Source: Atherix ibis
Lineage: Eukaryota; Arthropoda; Insecta; Diptera; Athericidae
Assembly (NCBI GenBank): GCA_958298945.1
Contig: OY282607.1
Location: forward strand, 89,163,270-89,227,269
Reading direction: 5' to 3'
DNA length: 64,000 nucleotides
Both the position numbers and the translations under genes were made by a program. Under the pieces are notes generated by a model, which was given only the letters and a program-made list of their open reading frames with translations, made no database searches and was not told the origin of the DNA. Of this stretch, positions 49,243 through 61,518 are shown one piece after another; the stretch's first letter is position 1; the number at the start of each line of letters is the position of its first letter.

Positions 49243-50127
49243 CCAGGTGTATAAGCTTAAATCCGCTGCATATGTTTTTTTCATAGAAAGCAAAAACAAA
49301 TTTATTCAAAGTACTTGTCCTCGCTAGCTACACATTTTTCCCATCTCTCGGGCAATTAGTTGATACCACACCAAACAAATTCCTTCTCTTTCGACGAAAC
49401 TACTCATCAAGCCACTTTCGGACGTCTTCGTAAGAATCGAAGTACTGCTCAACGAGCGCGTGGCCCATCGACGAAAACAGGTGGTAGTCGGAAGGGGCTA
49501 GGTTTGGTGGATAAGAGGGGGGGAGAGGGTAGCACCTCCTAGTTAAGTGTCTCCAAGTAGTTTCGGACCATTTCACGGCAGGTCATTTTCGATACAGCAT
49601 TGTCGAATGCCTCCATAAGCATTCGATGTGATTCGGCAGCCGATTTCTTCAAATTGAAGCAGAAAAACAGAGCTTCCCGCAAAATTTGTTTGCTATTAGG
49701 TATCGTCTTCTTCCAAAAGAGCCTGCAATTGATGATCCTCAACCTTCGAAGGCCGATTTTCACGCTTCTTGTCCCACAAGTCAAAATTGCCGTCTTTGAA
49801 CCAACGAAACCAATCTCGGCATGTTGTTTCCGATAAAGCACTGTCACTATAGGCCTCCATAAGCATTCAATGCGATTCGGCAGCCGATTTCTTCAAATTG
49901 AAGCAGAAAAGCAGAGCTTCCCGCATATGCTCTTTTTCTGACTCAAAACTAGACATGATTACCAAAGGAAAAATGTATGTTGCTGTATGAAATTGCTGAC
50001 AATGTGCACTAATTAATGTTGACAGATGTCAAACTCATTAAAAAAAATGTATGGCGTACCCATGGTAGCTTAATACGCTCACTCACGCCATCTATGACCG
50101 AACAGTGGATTTAAACTTATACACCTT
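49243..50127 (-). mobile_element. Mariner transposon, mauritiana type, internally rearranged
   Basis: This element is 885 bp. The left end CCAGGTGTATAAGCTTAAAT follows TA at 49241-49242; the right end in reverse complement reads CAAGGTGTATAAGTTTAAAT and is followed by AA, a mutated target site. Compared with the copy at 4834-6066 the middle of the transposase is missing, and about 75 bp of the N-terminal coding region is present twice, at 49604-49680 and 49855-49929, in the same orientation. It is a mosaic rather than a simple deletion derivative. Confidence 0.92.
49302..49956 (-). pseudogene. Mauritiana-type transposase fragment, N-terminus duplicated, core lost
   Basis: ATG at 49956 starts MSSFESEKEHMREALLF, continuing with an in-frame TGA after SAAESH. 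The N-terminal DNA-binding region is readable (TCRDWFRWFKDGNFDLWDKK, then LQALLEEDDT). Near 49697 it jumps to a second copy of REALFFCFNLKKSAAESHRM (49604-49680), then at CREMVRNYLETLN directly into the late catalytic domain. The part with the first and second catalytic Asp is absent. The remaining C-terminal part contains the APSDYHLF block, frameshifted, then LPERWEKCVASEDKYFE and the stop at 49302-49304. No function remains. Confidence 0.88.
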
Positions 50128-50174
50128 GAAATATTATAAATAATTCTGATTTGGGCTTTATAAAGATACAAAAA

Positions 50175-50516
50175 GATGGGTTTTGACCAGTTTTGATTAG
50201 AATTGAGTCCACCAAGGAAGTCCGATCAGTTTCACTGGCTAGTCTGAGGCTTAGAGATGAGACGTTCGTGTTGCATTTACATTTCCTGCAGACGTGGAGA
50301 CATGGTGGATTGATTGTGACCGCGCCATTTTCCGTAGGTTTTAAACCCATTGTCCTAATCGAGATGGGTTTTCGACCAGTTTCGATTAGGATTGAGTCCG
50401 CCGGGGACGTCCAATAAGCTTCACTGGCTATTTTAATGCAACGGTTAACAGCTGCTTCGACGTGGCTTAGCTGTTAACCGTTGCATCAGACTAGCCAGTG
50501 GAGCTCATCGCACTTC
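50175..50516. repeat. Direct repeats plus an 18-bp-arm hairpin
   Basis: A block of about 75 bp starting GATGGGTTTT at 50175 recurs at 50363 (offset 188): both contain GACCAGTTT, GATTAG.ATTGAGTCC and TTCACTGGCTA. After the second copy there is a perfect inverted repeat, 50436-50453 (ATGCAACGGTTAACAGCT) with 50469-50486, around a 15-base loop. An outer pair, CACTGGCTA at 50422-50430 with TAGCCAGTG at 50492-50500, extends it. The right arm ends in an inverted copy of the CACTGGCTAGTCTGA segment near 50229. A small foldback or the scar of a template switch are both possible. Confidence 0.85.
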
Positions 50517-53500
50517 TCCGATCTTAACTTTGCTATTGTAATTATAACACATAAGGAATTAAAATATTCTTGATTTTAATAAATTATTATTTTGAATCTT
50601 CACAATCTTTTAAAGGATAATAAAAAAATTATTTTATTAGTGGACGCCAACAGCTCATATTAGAAAAACGAGATAGCCCACAGTCTGGCATCTACGCGCA
50701 AACTACCAAATACGAGTTATCTTGTAGTTGGCACTCAACGTGGTAAAGCGTATCACAGGTTAAAGATCCATTTTTTTTATAAAGCTATATTGTCCCAAAT
50801 ATATATTATTGAATAGCTATAATATTTCGATTACTAAGACTCTGTTTATATTCTCATTTTCTATGGGACCCCATCAGCTTTTTAAAGGTAAAACCGTCTC
50901 GAATAGTCTCGAAACCATCTGAAATGGAAGAATAGACATTCTTATAACTAGAAGTTAAATTCTAAATGATTTAAAATTTTAATTATTTTCAATTTTTACC
51001 TGATCGCAATCCTATTTATTTTATGTATTAAAAATTTCAAAGAAAAAATAAATTTTATTATAAAAAAAATTTTTTTTTCTAAATTCATCTAATTAGAATG
51101 TAGTGACCTATACGTACAAAAATATATTTCTAACGAAAAACCTTGAAATATATAACACAGCTGACATACCCACGCTTATTACAGGACATATTTCCTTTTT
51201 CTTTGCGAAGACTTTGTACATAAATTACTCCTTAAATTTTAGCCTTAAACAATTTTACAACATCACATAAAAAATGTCAGTAAACAACCTACGGGATCTC
51301 TTACAAGCAACTAAGTGCATTTATTATTTTCTTTCAATTATTACTAGTTTACCTTTTCGAACTAAACGGGTCACTTAGTAAATAAACAATGCTTAACGCC
51401 AGGACTTTAATGAGGGTCTAGTATACCAATTTATTTAAGGGTCAAGTCTTAAAATAATATTTATGTCACTTCTTCGAAGAAAAATTAAAATCAACAATTT
51501 TTATTAAATTTTTACCATTACCAGTGGCCTTGCTATCTCTAAACAATGGCACATAGAATAAGAAAAGGCGAAAAAATACAGTGGAAATATTGTAATTAAA
51601 AATAATAACAATAAAATTTACAGTGTCTCATAAAATTTATATTTATTTTAGACACCTAATTCGTTTTGATTTACAATCGCCTATCATTGCTGGGTAAATA
51701 CAAAAATACTACCGCTTGAAGTTTTCAGAAGGTTTTCGAAAATTTTAAGACCCTCATTATCTCGCATATAAATAAAGGTAGTAAACCATAAAAATTCATA
51801 AAAATAAATATCATTAGCCACACAAACAATATTTTCTCTTAATTATTATATATTTTTTTTTTGGCCTTATACGAAAGGACAAAATGGCTAAAAGAAATCC
51901 CCTAAATTAGGATAAGAAAAAAGTGTATAGGAGAAGTGTGGCCGCCCATTTTCATAATAAAACTGAACAAAACTAGAATGGATGAGGTTCAATAAATAAA
52001 TTAAATTTATGCTAGATGCGCGTGTCATTTTCCTAATATCCTTAATAAAGGATACACATTTTAGCGCAAATTTTCATCCTTGGCACATTTCTGTTTTGTC
52101 CTTTGATAAGCGTGTCAGTATTCTCAAGGCAAAATTATGTTTACTTTAAGTAAAATGGGAAAAGGCATAAAAATCATAATTAGAAAAATGTGATCTTTAT
52201 GAAAGATTTTCCCAAAAATTTTAGAAGTCTCTTGTTCGTGTATGAAAAATGCAAGGACACGACAGTAAATTAGTTGTTTTTTTTTGTTTTTTTCTGTAAT
52301 ATTTTTTGCAGAAACAGAAATTTACAAGCCTTTAAAGTGGACATTATCAGGAGTAAGAAATGTTAGCCATCATCACTCTCGTGTAGAAAAATTTCAAAGT
52401 CGTAAACTTTCACTTTATCTCTTGTACATTTTGTAGAGCAGGTTTTTTCCATTTGGTCATTTTGGATATTTATCTTCTCACGTTCGTATTTTAGATGTTC
52501 TTTCGTAAAGATGTACGCAGAAAGTAGAAGATTTGATTAAATTGAAATCAGGTAAATGACAAGTATACAAAGAGTAAGGACATCAGCTTTCCTTAAAAGG
52601 ATAAAAGAGTATATTCTAGGTGGAAAAAAAGGAAATAATACCAAAATTTCTCCTTCCTTTCGTTGTTGATTTTTTAGTATCTCTAAAATAAGCCCTAATT
52701 TAAATAAAATAAGTAGATTTTTTCAAGGATACATTTCCTTTGTTTTGTCCTTCAACCAAAAAAATTTAAAAGTAAAAACTAAGTTCATTTTCCAATATTG
52801 CTTTTTATCAGAGGAGTTATGAATATATAGATTTAATCATTTTCTGATTACCCAGAAGGACTTTGAGAAAAGAAAATATTTTGTATTGGAAAGATTATTA
52901 TTATTGCCCTAAAGGTGAAAAATATTTTGAAAGAAAGAAACTCTGCTTGGTAGGAGATAGATAATATTAAATAATTATAATTTACTATCTACCAAAAAAA
53001 GAAAAAGAAACAATTAAGTTTTTTTTAAGATGGAAGAAAAAACTTTTAAGAAATAAACTTTTAAAACAACCAAATATGTTGAGACTTTGAAACGGCAAAA
53101 AAAAATCCTTGCAAATATTTCTACACATTTTAAAATTCACACATAAAAATTCAATACGAAATGAATAAATAAATAAAATCCTAGCACGAGTGGATGAATC
53201 TTTTGTATATAAAATAGCATATAAGGCTTCCGTTTATCCTCGAAAAGCTTTCAGCAATTTATCTGTAAAAATACACAAAAATCCGATAATGATGTTAGAG
53301 AATACTTTACCATCTAAAATTAGGGAGTTAAACATTAAAAGTATTTTTTTTGGTTGTTGTTGTTGTTTGTATTTTATTGTATTGTATGTATGAGTGGGTA
53401 GAGGGAGGTTGTTTATTTTCCCTATTTCAATTTTCAGATGAATTCGAATGAAAAAAGTTCCTCTTAAGACTTGAGGGTGTTTTATGTTACTTTATTCTAT

Positions 53501-54679
53501 GGCAATTTTATAAAAACAAAAAAAAATATTCTAAGAAAAATTGTAGAATTTCTTTATAAATACATATTGTTTAAAAATTTCAAGAAAAATTAATTTAACT
53601 CTTAGTGATAGAGTGTGAAAAGCGCATAAGGAAAATTTAAATTGTTTTAGGTACTGAGTCACTACTACTCGAAGGTTTTTGCTGTATTTGTCTCTAAAGA
53701 CTTGATTTAACCACAAATTTTATTTAGTCAGAAAGGAAGTTCTTTATGAATACTTATTAATAAAAATATGTATGGCTATATTCAGGGTTCTTAAAAAATA
53801 AATTCACCAAACCTTTAAGGTGGCAATTACCATCAATATACGAGATATGATAAAAAATTAATAAGGCCGATCTGGCAATACTGCAGGCTGCTGCTTTAAG
53901 TCTTAACCTTATATGGTGGCTACATTACTCTACAGGGATTATTTCTCATCACAAGAACTAGATTTTTGGTAGCATCTGATATTCTGAAAAGGCCGCAAAT
54001 TAGTGGAAGACGAACTTCACTTAACTGATGAAAAGAGTGAGGGCTCTCATAAGGTCAGACCGTTAATTCATACTGAAGCTCCTTGAGAGGCTCAAAATAG
54101 GGTTTTTCAAGTCAGATCGTACATAACAGAAACTTAGATGCTAAGACGCCTACTGTTATATGGCCATCTATATTAATGACCATTTCTCGGAGAAGAGGAT
54201 TCTTATTATTTCCCAGACCCTATTTACCTGATCGCAATCTGTGTGCATTTTTATCTGGAACCACCAGAAGAAGATATCAGCTATATTAATACCAGAATTT
54301 GGAACTAAAAGGCATTCGTGGATAAGCATACGTTTTGCTCAAAGACAACAACTCGAAATGGGTATAATAGCCGCCGCTACTGTTCAACGTGTGGCACTGC
54401 ACTAAACTGCATGAAAAATAAGCAGGAGGATAGCTGCAATGGACTGATCATCCGCTAAGCGGAGATTAAATCACGGCCTTAAAATTGATACAAACGTAAT
54501 AAGCAGATTTCGTAAATAGGATCCCATATTTCAAAAGGACTTAAAGTAATGTTATTTAGCTCGCTACAAACCAAAGCTTTATCGACCCAGCTTGTTTGAA
54601 TCCAATGCATTTTTCTTTGATTTCTTGCTTGGGCCACTTCATGCATGGAATATTCTTTTAGGATCCCTATTATTAATCT
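50517..54679. other. Unassigned AT-rich sequence
   Basis: No gene is identified in about 4.2 kb. The portion from 50520 to 53850 is very AT-rich with short frames only. From 53870 to 54560 base composition is more balanced, but I found no readable protein motif. Confidence 0.5.
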
Positions 54680-55640
54680 TTTTCACCTTCATCTTATTTT
54701 TCATCTTCTTCATGTTCTTCACATTCTTCGTCTTCTTCATTCTCTTTATCTTCTTTGTCTTTTTCAGCATCTTCATCTCATTCCTCTTCAATTGGTTCCC
54801 TTTATAATATTCTAATTCGTCTTCATCTTCTTGATCTTCTTCATATTTATCTTCTTCTTCTTCTTCATATTCTTCATCTTCTTAATCTTTTTCGTCTTGT
54901 TTAGCTTCCTCAGTTTCTTTATCTTCTTCCCTTTTATTTAGCTTCTTCACCTTCTTCTTCTTTTTCTTCTTCTCAAACCTCTTCATCTAATTCATCTTCT
55001 TAATATTCTTCATCTTTCTCATGTTCTTCATCTTTTTCATCTTTTTTATGTTCGTCATCCTTTTTCAGCTTCTTTATCTTGTTCATCTTTTTTAGCAACT
55101 TCACCTTCTTCTTCTTCAATTCCTTGCCTTCTTCATATTCTAATTCTTCTTCATTTTCTTCATATTCTTTAATTTATTCATCTTCTTCTTTCTCCTTTTT
55201 CTTCTTCTTAAACCCCTCATCTACCTCATGTTGTTGATCTTCTTCTTCTTCCTCATTTGCTTTATCTTCCTTCATCTTTTTTTATATTTTTCATACACTT
55301 AATCTTCTTCATCTTCTCTATCTATTTTTTTTTTTATATTCTCCATCTTCTTCATGCTCCTTCAGCTTTTTTATCTTCTTCATCTTCTTCTTCTTCTTCT
55401 TTATCTTCTTCAATACACTTAATCTTCTTCTTCTTCTTGATCATCTTCATATTTATCTTCTTCATCTTGTCATTTTTCTTCTTAAACCTTTTCATCTACT
55501 TCATCTTGTTTATCTTCTTCATATTTTTTATCTTCGTCATTCTTCTTCTTCTACTTCATCTTCTTCAGCTTATTTATTTTTTCTATGTTCTTTTCCTTCT
55601 TCTTAAACTTCATCACCTACTTCATGATCTTCATCTTCTT
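54680..55640. repeat. TTC/CTT-rich polypyrimidine tract, about 1 kb
   Basis: Nearly pure pyrimidine runs made of TTC, CTT and ATCTTCTTC units span about 54680-55640 on the plus strand, with occasional A and G. The plus-strand open frames (54592-54807, 55257-55793) encode only Phe/Leu/Ile/Ser strings dictated by the repeat. The complementary strand is Glu/Lys/Asp-rich in any frame but is repeatedly interrupted by stops. Such mirror-like purine/pyrimidine tracts can form triplex DNA; here that is inference. Confidence 0.93.
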
Positions 55641-57990
55641 CTTATTCATAAGCATTTTTCGTGCTCCATTCCTGTAGTAGGCGGTGTTAACCAGCTGACC
55701 GCACCCTCATTACTCCACATTGTACAACCACATGGTCCTGCCTCTGTCCAGCTCCATCCTTCACAGGTAGGTCTACTTGCTAACAGTCACTAATCAGTTA
55801 CAAACTAGTTAGACTAACTGTTGGTAGAAAGACCTACCTAAACGTATGATATTATCGACTATATGATACTATCCGGGATTCTGACATCGTTCAGCTCAAG
55901 TCCTAGTTGAGTTGACCACAGCCAGTCAAGTTTCCGCAAAAAGGCTCCTCATCTTAGCCGGGCACGGTGGATTCTCGACTCTTGTAATACCGTTTTGTGC
56001 TGGTACCAAAGAGCTAACTTAAAGAGCTACAGTGCGGAACTTTGTAATTTCCTGGCGCTGCTACATCAGCTTAGGACCGCGTATTCGCCAAGACTCGTAG
56101 ACCACTTATGGTATCGATTTTACGAGCTGAAGGGGATTCTACTTGAAACGCACTACCATGAAGAGTTCAAATAACGTCTGCACCGACACATATCTGCCTA
56201 AGTAAACTATTTTGAAGCGAATAATATGGATGAGGATCACATAAAAATAAAAATTAAATTCTTTCCACAAAAAATCTTAGATTACACCTTCTCCTCGATT
56301 GCAACAAAATCACTTTTGTAATCTTGATTTTTAATAGTCTTCGGAAGTTAAATTAGGTTAATCCCATTTTTTTTTAAGTTTTTTACAATAAAATTTTATT
56401 CTTTAATTTAATTTACATGATTTGAATTTTAAAGCAAAAATCTTGGTTCATTGAAATTTTTTTTTATTATTATAAAAAATTTCACTTCTGATATTAAGAT
56501 TTTTTTTTTATACTCGTTGATGATGCTAGAATTCCTTGGTAATATCGCCTTGCCTACCGTTTCTTCTACAATATTTGGTTTATTAGATTTTATTTTCTTT
56601 ATTATTCTCAATCCTCTGGTTGACATTGTCTAGTAACATTTTACCGCAACACTGTCTGTGGTAGTTGGCATAGTCTTTGCAATCAGATTTATGCGGGTGT
56701 CAGTGCAGAGTGTATACCCTTTATTCATAGCCATGCATACAAGGATTATTTTCCAATTGAAGTGACCGTTCCGATAAGGAAGGTTTCCAGAGTCTCCTGT
56801 TACAGACTTATACGAGTACGTGTAACGCTGTCGCTAGTATGTGACTCTTAGGACCTGCACAATTGTACCAACCGTGGAGAGACAATAAACAATCTCAGTA
56901 GTAAATTATCGTTGACAGTGATTTAAGTACTCGAGATGTATCTTTTACCGATTCCTTGGCTTCGGTTGCGTTTCATTTCTTTGACAATTTTTCTTCTGTT
57001 TAATTTTAAATTGAATTGAATTTCTTTACTATTATTGTGGTAGTTATCTGCACATTGGTAGTAGTGACGGTTAGATTCGATAAATCCATGTATAGGAAAG
57101 TGATAGTTGCAGCAGCTGTTATCCTAGAATATCACCAGCCTACTGGACTTGGCAGTTAGGAGACACTTGTCTCGAGTACCATCTTCAGTCTATCGGCAAC
57201 ATTTCGATAACTCTTAGAATCTTTTGAATCGATCGAATATAGACTGACGCTGCTCCTATTCGAGTACCTGCTCTAGCATACCTATTCATCTAATGTTACA
57301 GAATATCATATGGGAACCGAGAGTTTTTGTCGAATTAAACGAATACAATTTAGAAAATTCGATTGTACGATAGTTTCTCTCACTACTGATATTCTTGATA
57401 GTCGACCTCCTCATCATCATCATCTGTTCCTTTTCAATTTTTACCTTTCTGCTGCATTTCGTAAAAATCTTAGGTAGCAACATCGTCATTTGATGTCCAA
57501 AACAATTTGATGTCTTCTAAGATCATTTCTGATAATGTTTGAAGAAAAATTATACGTCGGAAAATGTCATCAAACTTAAGAATAGTCAGCAGTCTCAGAT
57601 ATAATAAAAAAATTAAAAAAATACTGTAAACCAATTCGAACAGCACTGAATTCAATCGCATTGACGATGACAATGGAAAAGACTAAATTCAGCGATAAGA
57701 CAAGTCATCGTTAAGGATTCTTTTTCTCAGACTGTAGTGGAGATCCTTTAATCAGATTAAGGGACATTTTTATTAAAGACTTCTCTGTACTAAATCATGC
57801 CAACCAAAGTGAAGATAATTTTTGTATGTTTAGTTGGTACATGAAACTGTGAGTATCGGTCTCCATTTAGCGTTTTTTCTCTTCAACTTTGTGGTTATTT
57901 TTGCAAAAAAAATTTGATTTTTACAGTGTAAAGCCTTTTTTTTGGCAATTTTCATAAATATAATAATAATAAAACTATAAGAAGGTAGTC
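55641..57990. other. Unassigned, with a small imperfect hairpin and a possible signal-peptide start
   Basis: An inverted repeat joins 55765-55787 and 55817-55839 (AGGTAGGTCT...AACAGT, 18 of 23 positions). At 57797 a short frame, MPTKVKIIFVCLVG, resembles a signal peptide and lies just before a weak GTACAT donor. It is too short to call. No other feature is recognised. Confidence 0.35.
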
Positions 57991-57999
57991 TGTAAGGTC

Positions 58000-58610
58000 T
58001 TTAGTGGTGAATAACCCTAACTCAGAGAATAGTAACATTGAGGCTTTTAGCAAACCTTAATGTCATATTGGTTGGCAGCCGGGAAAACTCGTAGGCGTCA
58101 TTGAATCCCAAACCTAGTTGCCGAAGTCTCTGGAATAGATGCTTCAACGTTTCATCTTCTTCGGAGCAAAAACGACGGATGATATCTTAACAGACAATGG
58201 TCAATGAGTAGACAATAGGTCTGATTTGTTGAGTTTAAGGACTTCTGCCGTCCTTTTTTTAGAAAAGATGATTAATTTCTTAGAGTGATTTATGCCCGGA
58301 AAATTATCTAAGCATGAGCTTTTAACCTCGCGTTTCCAGGGCTCTATAATAAACTCCAGCTGGCCCTTCGGATAGCCCTAGTAGTATTCTGGTTAAAAGA
58401 ATGGAGTTTTTGCTCCTATTTTGGCGAGTTTGTATGCTAGTTCAATTCCTCTCAATTTCCTCATGGCCAAGCAGCCACAACATTGTTACTTTGATGTATC
58501 TTATCAGTTGATTTACGACCATGAGGATATCCCAATGGAGGTTGGCTATCTGAAATGATGTAGATCTTTGCGTTACGTAGTTTCCTTTTGATACCCTTTC
58601 TAGCACAAAG
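58000..58610 (-). pseudogene. Non-LTR retrotransposon tail: RNase H and C-terminal region remnant
   Basis: On the minus strand, through frameshifts, I read AKIYIISDSQ near 58550-58580 and then VTMLWLLGHEEIERN near 58440-58485, shifting to ELAYKLAKIGAKT near 58405-58445. This is the VTLxWVPGHxGIxGNExADxLAKxGA block of the RNase H domain found at the C-terminus of R1, I and LOA-type elements. Further down, TGHCLLR-like sequence is followed by IRRFCSEEDETLKHLFQRL near 58115-58175, the typical cysteine/histidine tail of these polyproteins. The RNase H would degrade the RNA of the RNA:DNA hybrid. Stops and shifts show the relic is dead. The reverse transcriptase part is not seen; a mariner begins 70 bp away. 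Confidence 0.7.
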
Positions 58611-58682
58611 CCCTATGATACTAAAAAAATAGATGGGGTTTTTCCAAGAAGCTGAGATAGAGGGTAATGACGCCCGTCTTTA

Positions 58683-59612
58683 CAAGGTGTATAAGCTTAA
58701 ATCCGCTGTTTGGTCATAGATGGCGTGAGTAAGCGTATTAAGCTACCATGGGCACGCCATACTTTTTTTTTATGAGTTTGACATCTGTCAACATTAATCA
58801 GTGCACATTGTCAGCAATTTCGTACAACAGCATACATTTTTCCTTTGGTAATCATGTCTATTTTTGTGCCAGAAAAAGAGCATATGCGGGAAGCTCTGCT
58901 TTTCTGCTTCAGTTTGAAGAAATTGGTTGCCGAATCGCATCGAATTGTTATGGAGGCCTATGTTGACAGTGCTTTATCGGAAACAACATGCCGAGATTGG
59001 TTTCGTCGGTTCAAAGACAGCAATTTTGACGGTTCAAAGACAAAAAGAAAGTCGTCCCTACATCGGATTGTGACAGTCGATGAAAAGTGGATATATTTCG
59101 AGAATCCTAAACTCAAGAAATCGTGAGTTGATCCCTGTGCGTTTGGTGGGATCAGCAGGATATCGTCTACTATGAGATGTTGAAACTTGGTGAAACTGTC
59201 AATGCCCACCGCTACCACCAACAACTGATCAAATTGCACCATGCTCTGCGTGAAAAATGGACGGATTATCAACAAAGATATGACAAGCTGATTTTTCTCC
59301 AAGACAACGAACAATCGCACATGTCAAAAATGGTCTGAAACTACTTGGAGACACTCAACTGGGAGGTGCTACCCTACCCCGCTTATTCGCCAGACCTGTC
59401 CCCTTCCGACAACCACCTGTTTTCGTCGATGGGCCACGCGCTCGCTGAGCGGTACTTCGATTCTTACGAAGACGTCCGAAAATGGCTTGATGAGTGGTTT
59501 GCCTCGAAAGAGAAGGAATTTTTTTGGCGTGGTATCGAAAAATTGCCCGAGAGATGGAAAAAATGTTTTTTTTATTTATTAAAAAACAGCGGATTTAAGC
59601 TTATACACCTGG
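58683..59612 (+). mobile_element. Mariner transposon, mauritiana type, internally deleted
   Basis: This element is 930 bp with perfect TA at 58681-58682 and 59613-59614. Left end CAAGGTGTATAAGCTTAAAT, right end (reverse complement) CCAGGTGTATAAGCTTAAAT, both followed by CCGCTGTTT. It belongs to the same family as 4834-6066 and 49243-50127. The intact target duplication and well-matched ends suggest a comparatively young copy that was already deleted internally. Confidence 0.95.
58854..59572 (+). pseudogene. Mauritiana-type mariner transposase, deleted and interrupted
   Basis: ATG at 58854 starts MSIFVPEKEHMREALLF, continuing to TCRDWFRRFKDSNFD. A deletion of roughly 225 bp then joins this directly to KRKSSLHRIVTVDEKWIYFE, which holds the first catalytic Asp. 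A TGA follows KLKKS near 59126, then a second deletion of some tens of bases precedes DQQDIVYYEML. The second Asp is in LIFLQDNEQSH; a TGA interrupts at SKMV-stop-NYLETLN. The third Asp is in YSPDLSPSDNHLF. The C-terminus (FWRGIEKLPERWKKC) runs into the terminal repeat because the original end is lost. It is inactive. Confidence 0.92.
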
Positions 59613-59614
59613 TA

Positions 59615-61194
59615 CTTATAAAAAATTAGGACCCCTTGTCAAGTGAAGAATGGTAGGTCTGCCCCACCTTCCAAATTAAGTGCTTCGTAAGAACTACGTT
59701 GAAGGGGTCTGCTCGGCTTTAGGTCTCCTTGGCATTATTTGGTCTCCTTGGTATTCAAGCAAATTTTTTTTGGTCCGAAACAATCTAAAGTGGTTCAGAC
59801 AGGTCGCCTGGTTTAAAGGTTTAATTTTTAACTGCTTAGCCAATTTATAATTTAAAAAGTAAAATTATATAAAATATACATTTTTTACTCATATTTTCAT
59901 AAAATTTTTATTTAACAAATTTACTTATACGTTGCTAATATTTTTGAAATATAAAATTATTAAAATATATGCTATAAAACTTGTAGCAGAACTCGATCCT
60001 TTTGAAGTAATTTTTGCTGACTTTTTAGTATATTTCGGGCTGTAATTCGGCAATTACTTAACAGATTTTAATTTTTAAATGATCTGAAATTTAAGAAAAA
60101 AGTATAATTTTTATTTATTAGTAGATATTGACGAGAGAAAAATAATACTAATCGTTGAACAAAATTTTTTTTCTCGAAAAATCGGCATACAAAGTCTGTT
60201 ATTCATGCACCCAAATGACGTTTATAGCTTCTGTGCATTCTTCAAGTTAAACTTATTTTATCTAAAATAATATATTTGTTTAGAAATTCTCAAATGACGG
60301 GACTATATTTTCCAAATCACGAAATAAATTAACCGATAAGATAAATGATTCTTTATTTAATACTGCGAAATTAAAAAAATTCAATTATTAAAATTTTTGT
60401 AAATTCTTTTAAAATATTTACCAAAAAAAAAACAAAGTATGAAAATTTTTATAAACTGATAAACAAGACAATATATTCTCTTCTCTATTTACATAATAAG
60501 TTCAAAAAATAATTACCAAAAACGTTCATTTATAAATAATTAGTAAAACAGCTTTCAAATTGTATTTAAAGGCCATACCGTGGCACTATAGTTTGCCAAA
60601 AGCAAAAAATTATTTTTTACAAAAACTGTAAGCGTTTTCGAAAAATTAAATTTTACTATTAAGTAAGCAAAACAAAAAAACCTCTCACGATAAAGAGTTG
60701 TAAATGGTTTTGTTCAAGAAATTTTATACCATTAACTATCCGTGCACAAATTATGTAGCAATGAGGATGAATTAGTAGCGTTTGAACCATGGAGAAAACC
60801 CGTGGCTACGAGCAGGGTTAGGAAAACTTAAAGATTGAATTTAAAAAAAAAAATGAAATTTGGGAAAATCTCATGGTTTGCCACTGTCATTGACACCAGA
60901 ATCATTTTTGTCATTGTCTCAGAAAATTAGTAAACAGCAACAATGCCGGTTCTGGTTGCGAGGGGATGATGGATGTGGAACTCTTTCCCAAAATCAAGTA
61001 AAATGACGAGCAACATAGTCTTTCGCTACTAATATGATTATAATTAATGAGATGGTAAGCATTCAGTACTGAAGAAGCAATTTGAAGTGTCAGTACTATT
61101 CCAAATTCACTCTGCCGCTTTGCCGTCGAAATTATGATGGAACGTAAATTTCCCAGTTCAATTGAGGCAGCCGAAAAATCGACGTTTAATCAAG
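59615..61194. other. Unassigned AT-rich sequence
   Basis: No gene is identified. The part from 59820 to 60760 is extremely AT-rich. GC rises from about 60.8 kb onward. Confidence 0.5.
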
Positions 61195-61518
61195 TCAAAA
61201 TGCGGAGAGAATCGAAACAGTCATTTCCGCTTGATGATCATCACCACAAATTATTGTACAACCATTAGTGTTGCTGGTGAAATATTTTACAGGAAAATCG
61301 ATTCCTCCCGAGCACTTTACACTTGCGTTAAATAATTTAGGCGACTTGGTGAAAAATGATGAGAACCAAAAATTACACTGTGACTTCCGATAAAAATTGA
61401 TGACAGACGCGCAAGTTCCAGACGATTCCGACAACTTACAACTGAGTTGATGCCATTTTGTGGCGGACGCATTTGAGAGTATCAAATGGTTTTCTGCGTA
61501 CCCGAGGCTTAAATTCAT
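61195..61518 (-). CDS. Unrecognised 107-codon open frame with six cysteines
   Basis: An ATG-initiated frame of 107 residues runs without interruption in a locally GC-richer patch. It begins MNLSLGYAENHLILSNASAT and contains six Cys (WHQLSCKL, SGTCAS, QCNFWF, VKCSGG, GCTIICGDD). Codon third positions look balanced compared with the flanks. Directly upstream in the same frame lies VLLYAILVGCQEEN (61528-61569), signal-peptide-like, but it is separated by TAA-TCA-TAA and has no ATG. I do not recognise a family. A decayed small secreted-protein gene, an exon, or a chance frame are all possible; a frame this long is not rare by chance in 64 kb. Confidence 0.3.
   Translation of the reverse strand: MNLSLGYAENHLILSNASATKWHQLSCKLSESSGTCASVINFYRKSQCNFWFSSFFTKSPKLFNASVKCSGGIDFPVKYFTSNTNGCTIICGDDHQAEMTVSILSAF

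Noticed and set aside
55257..55793. 178-codon open frame that looks like a membrane protein
   Set aside because: Its Phe, Leu, Ile and Ser strings come from the TTC/CTT simple repeat, not from a real membrane protein.
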